From positions 1 through 7,306 of the forward strand of contig CAMCTH010000232.1 in assembly GCA_945877965.1 (NCBI GenBank): a stretch of 7,306 bases of DNA, written 5' to 3'. The DNA is from Planctomicrobium piriforme. Lineage in GTDB: Bacteria; Planctomycetota; Planctomycetia; Pirellulales; PNKZ01. Made by a program: the position numbers and the translations under genes. Every line of letters starts with the position of its first letter. The stretch's first letter is position 1. The notes under the pieces were generated by a model. The model was not told the DNA's origin. It was given only the letters and a program-made list of their open reading frames with translations, and ran no database searches. This document shows positions 5,061 to 7,306 of the stretch, piece by piece.

Positions 5061-7247
5061 ATGAAGCGTCTCGCCCTTGGCATCGTCGCGCTCGTCGGTT
5101 GCTTTGTGCACCTGGAAATCTGCCCGGCCCAAGTGCCGGCACTGCAGCGAACCATCCCGCTCGGCATCCCGCCCGGCAAAGCGTCGAGCGTCCGCTTGGT
5201 CGGAACCGAACTCGTCGGCGTGCGCGAAGTCTGGACGAGTTTTGCGACTGCGTCGCCCGTCGTCGCCGAGCCGCCGACGGATCCGGCCGCCAAGCCCGAC
5301 CCGAAGCGGGCTGTGTATCGCATCCAACCTGCCGACGACGCCGTGCCCGGCATCTACGCCTTGCGCGTCGCGACGGCCACGGGTGTTTCGGGCCTGCGGT
5401 TGATGCTCATCGACGATCTGCCGACGACGAATGAAGTTTCAACGAACGACGTGGCCGAACGCGCCCAAAAGCTGACGCTGCCGACGGCGGTCGACGGTGC
5501 TTGCGAAGCCGAGCGAACCGACCACTATGCATTCACGGTGAAGGCGGGGCAGCGGTTGTCGTTCGAAGTCGTGGCGAAGCGCATCGCCTCGACGCTCGAT
5601 CCGCTCCTGCGGTTGGTCGATGCGAAAGGGCGCGTCCTTGCCGAGGCGGACGACGATTCGGTCGTCGGGGCCGACGCTCGCTTCACCTATGTCTTCGAAA
5701 CGGCCGGCGACTATCGGCTTGAACTGCGCGACATTCGTTACGGCGGCAGCGCCAACTACTTCTATCGCTTACGCATTGGCGACTTCCCGCTGGTCGCCGC
5801 CCCGTTCCCGGCCGCCGTCTCACGCGGTTCGAAGTCGTCGCTCGAAGCAACCACGTTGGAAGCGGTCGGTGCGAAGCCTGCGGCGCTCGATCCCCTGAAG
5901 GTCGATGTTCCCGCGAAATTCGCCGATGCAATGTTGCCGCTCGTCGTGCGTCGCGCCGCCGGGCAAGGCTCGGGCTTCACAGCCGCCCTGGTGACCGACG
6001 TTCCCGAGCAACTCGAAAGCGAACCCAACAGCGACGCGAAGCAAGCGACGGCTTGGACTGTCGGCAGCGCAATGAACGGCCGTTTTGCCGCGCCGCGCGA
6101 CCGCGACTTTTTCCGCTTCGCCGGGAAGAAGGGCGATAAGCTTCGAGTCGCCGGACGGACGCGAAGTCTCGGCTCGCCGACCGATCTCTACTTGCAACTT
6201 TACAGCGGCGACGGCAAGCGACTCATCGTCGAAACCGACGACGCAGGACTCGATGAAGGCGTGCTGGCCGCGACGCTCGACGCCGACGGCGATTATCTAC
6301 TCGTCGTCGAAGATCTGATCGGCCGGGGCGGACCGGAGTTTGTCTATCGCCTCGAATCGGGCTCGAGCGTCGCCCCGTTCTCGGCCGCCGTCGACCTAGA
6401 AAAATTCGACGTACCGTTCGGCGGACTCGCGTCGGCCAAGATCGCCGTCACCCGCAGCGGGTACGACGGCGAAATTCGCTTCCGCGTCGAAGGGGCGCCG
6501 GGTGTCGAAGTGATCGGCACCGCCGCCGCCGGCAAGCCCGACGCCGCATTGCTGCTGACGATTCCGCCGAATTACCCTACCGGCACCTTGCTCAATCTGC
6601 GTCTCGTCGGCGAAGCGGTCGACGGCGATGCGAAAGTCGAAGTCGGCAGCGCCGCCGCCCAGCGGAAGGCGCTGGGGGGAATGTCGAAGCTGCCGCCGTC
6701 GCTTCAGGAGTTAATCGTCGTCGGCGTTACGCCGGCTGCGAAGGAACAATTTACGCTGTCGGCCAAAGTGCCGGCTGTCAAATGGAACGCCGACGGCACG
6801 CAAGGCGAGTTGGTCGTCGACGTCGAACGCAAAAAAGGTTTTGCCGACGTGGTTAAGTTGATCGTGTGCGGCTTGCCCGACGGTTACACGGCGGGAAGCG
6901 TCACGATTGCGAAAGAGAAGAACGAAGGGACCGTCGTCATTAAGGGGCCGAAGGCCAAAACTCCGCCGCCGCATTCGTTCTATGTCATCGGAACGGCGAC
7001 GGTGAAGAAGCTGATGGTGCAATCGTCGCTGGTCGACGTGAATTTTTCCGCGACGGCGAAGAAGCTGGTCGCTGAGAAGGCCGTCCCGGAAAAGCCCGCC
7101 GCGAAACAACCGGTCGTCGCCCAGACGGCCGAACCGAAGCCGAAGCAGCCCGCCGTAGTGAAGGGGGCCGACACGAAGCCGGCCGCACCCAGTCCGCTCG
7201 CGAAAGCATCGCCGCCCGTTCGGCAGCCGATGCGCGTCGATCCGTGA
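5061..7247 (+). CDS. Large exported protein with two PPC-like domains
   Basis: This 728-residue protein is probably exported and of unknown function. It has the architecture of planctomycete proteins with bacterial pre-peptidase C-terminal (PPC, PF04151-like) domains, which are beta-sandwich modules often attached to secreted enzymes and adhesins. MKRLALGIVALVG opens a signal sequence. L11-V-G-C14 fits a lipobox, while a later cleavage after CPAQ would fit signal peptidase I, so anchoring is uncertain. An N-terminal beta region (28-118; PLGIPPGKASSVRLVGTELVGV) precedes PPC-like domain 1 (about 150-240; DHYAFTVKAGQRLSFEV, ending GDYRLELRD-RYGG) and domain 2 (about 318-432; EPNSDAKQAT, RDFFRFAGKKGDKL, GDYLLVVEDLIGRGG). 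Residues 440-663 look like further beta domains. The tail (664-728) is Lys/Pro/Ala-rich and probably disordered. No protease or other catalytic motif is visible, so a structural or binding role is more likely. The start has no Shine-Dalgarno; the signal peptide supports it. The next gene follows after 22 bp, suggesting an operon. Confidence 0.87.
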   Translation: MKRLALGIVALVGCFVHLEICPAQVPALQRTIPLGIPPGKASSVRLVGTELVGVREVWTSFATASPVVAEPPTDPAAKPDPKRAVYRIQPADDAVPGIYALRVATATGVSGLRLMLIDDLPTTNEVSTNDVAERAQKLTLPTAVDGACEAERTDHYAFTVKAGQRLSFEVVAKRIASTLDPLLRLVDAKGRVLAEADDDSVVGADARFTYVFETAGDYRLELRDIRYGGSANYFYRLRIGDFPLVAAPFPAAVSRGSKSSLEATTLEAVGAKPAALDPLKVDVPAKFADAMLPLVVRRAAGQGSGFTAALVTDVPEQLESEPNSDAKQATAWTVGSAMNGRFAAPRDRDFFRFAGKKGDKLRVAGRTRSLGSPTDLYLQLYSGDGKRLIVETDDAGLDEGVLAATLDADGDYLLVVEDLIGRGGPEFVYRLESGSSVAPFSAAVDLEKFDVPFGGLASAKIAVTRSGYDGEIRFRVEGAPGVEVIGTAAAGKPDAALLLTIPPNYPTGTLLNLRLVGEAVDGDAKVEVGSAAAQRKALGGMSKLPPSLQELIVVGVTPAAKEQFTLSAKVPAVKWNADGTQGELVVDVERKKGFADVVKLIVCGLPDGYTAGSVTIAKEKNEGTVVIKGPKAKTPPPHSFYVIGTATVKKLMVQSSLVDVNFSATAKKLVAEKAVPEKPAAKQPVVAQTAEPKPKQPAVVKGADTKPAAPSPLAKASPPVRQPMRVDP

Positions 7248-7255
7248 TCGTATGC

Positions 7256-7260
7256 AGGAG
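7256..7260 (+). promoter_or_regulatory. Ribosome binding site for the last, partial gene
   Basis: AGGAG lies 9 nt before the ATG at 7270 and favours it over the in-frame ATG at 7252, which would place this site inside the coding region. Confidence 0.6.
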
Positions 7261-7269
7261 CAAGAAGCC

Positions 7270-7306
7270 ATGAAATGCATTTCAAAATATCGCGTCGCCC
7301 CGTGGT
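7270..7306 (+). CDS. Start of a further gene (3' end cut by window)
   Basis: Only 12 codons are present, reading MKCISKYRVAPW. The basic start (K2, K6, R8) could open a signal peptide, but no hydrophobic core is reached. The ATG at 7270 has a good Shine-Dalgarno. An alternative in-frame ATG at 7252 would add six residues (MQEQEA). The gene starts 22 bp after the PPC gene stop on the same strand with no room for a promoter, so the two are probably co-transcribed. In planctomycetes, genes placed like this after PPC proteins are often PSD-type (DUF1549/DUF1553) or DUF1501 proteins; nothing in the visible codons confirms that. Confidence 0.55.
   Translation, partial: MKCISKYRVAPW

Noticed and set aside
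6711..7280. Minus-strand open frame opposite the end of the PPC gene
   Set aside because: It is Arg/Gly/Leu-rich shadow coding, and the + strand frame is continuous with PPC-like domains.

Overview
The window looks like chromosomal DNA of a planctomycete-type bacterium (Planctomycetota, perhaps Pirellulales-like). This is inferred from the high GC content, a large secreted protein with two PPC-like domains, a kinase H-box reading HHLRNA followed by GAKLALQLY, small secreted Ala/Pro-rich proteins and patchy use of Shine-Dalgarno sites. No rRNA, tRNA, CRISPR array or transposase is visible. All genes lie on the + strand.

Region 1 (1-2268) is a two-component pair. It holds the cytoplasmic C-terminal part of a HAMP-containing sensor histidine kinase, cut by the window edge, overlapping by 4 bp (GTGA) a full-length NtrC-type sigma-54-dependent response regulator. 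A candidate intrinsic terminator straddles the regulator's stop codon. No convincing sigma-54 promoter is visible in the window, so the regulated genes are probably elsewhere.

Region 2 (2269-2806) is clearly AT-richer (56/120 GC at 2341-2460, against 46/60 at 541-600). It carries one 150-residue protein I do not recognise, with weak start signals. It looks like a separately acquired segment.

Region 3 (2807-3958) encodes an exported alpha/beta-hydrolase esterase of the Esterase_D / feruloyl-esterase type with an N-terminal immunoglobulin-like (E-set/CBM48-type) domain. Its signal peptide seems to begin upstream of the first usable start codon. This may mean a displaced or destroyed start at the edge of the AT-rich segment.

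Region 4 (3959-5060) contains a small exported TPR-like protein ending in an Ala/Pro linker with four NPFG motifs. On either side are intergenic stretches of 152 and 233 bp holding hairpins, an inverted repeat and a candidate sigma-70 promoter.

Region 5 (5061-7306) contains a 728-residue exported protein with two PPC-like beta-sandwich domains and a Lys/Pro/Ala-rich tail. After 22 bp comes the start of a further gene with a good ribosome binding site, probably co-transcribed. In planctomycetes such PPC proteins often neighbour PSD-type (DUF1549/DUF1553) or DUF1501 genes, but too little of the next gene is present to tell.

I see no clear multi-gene novel system. The most interesting points are the substituted catalytic motif in the kinase, the orphan AT-rich gene, the anomalous esterase start, and the inverted repeat ahead of the TPR gene.
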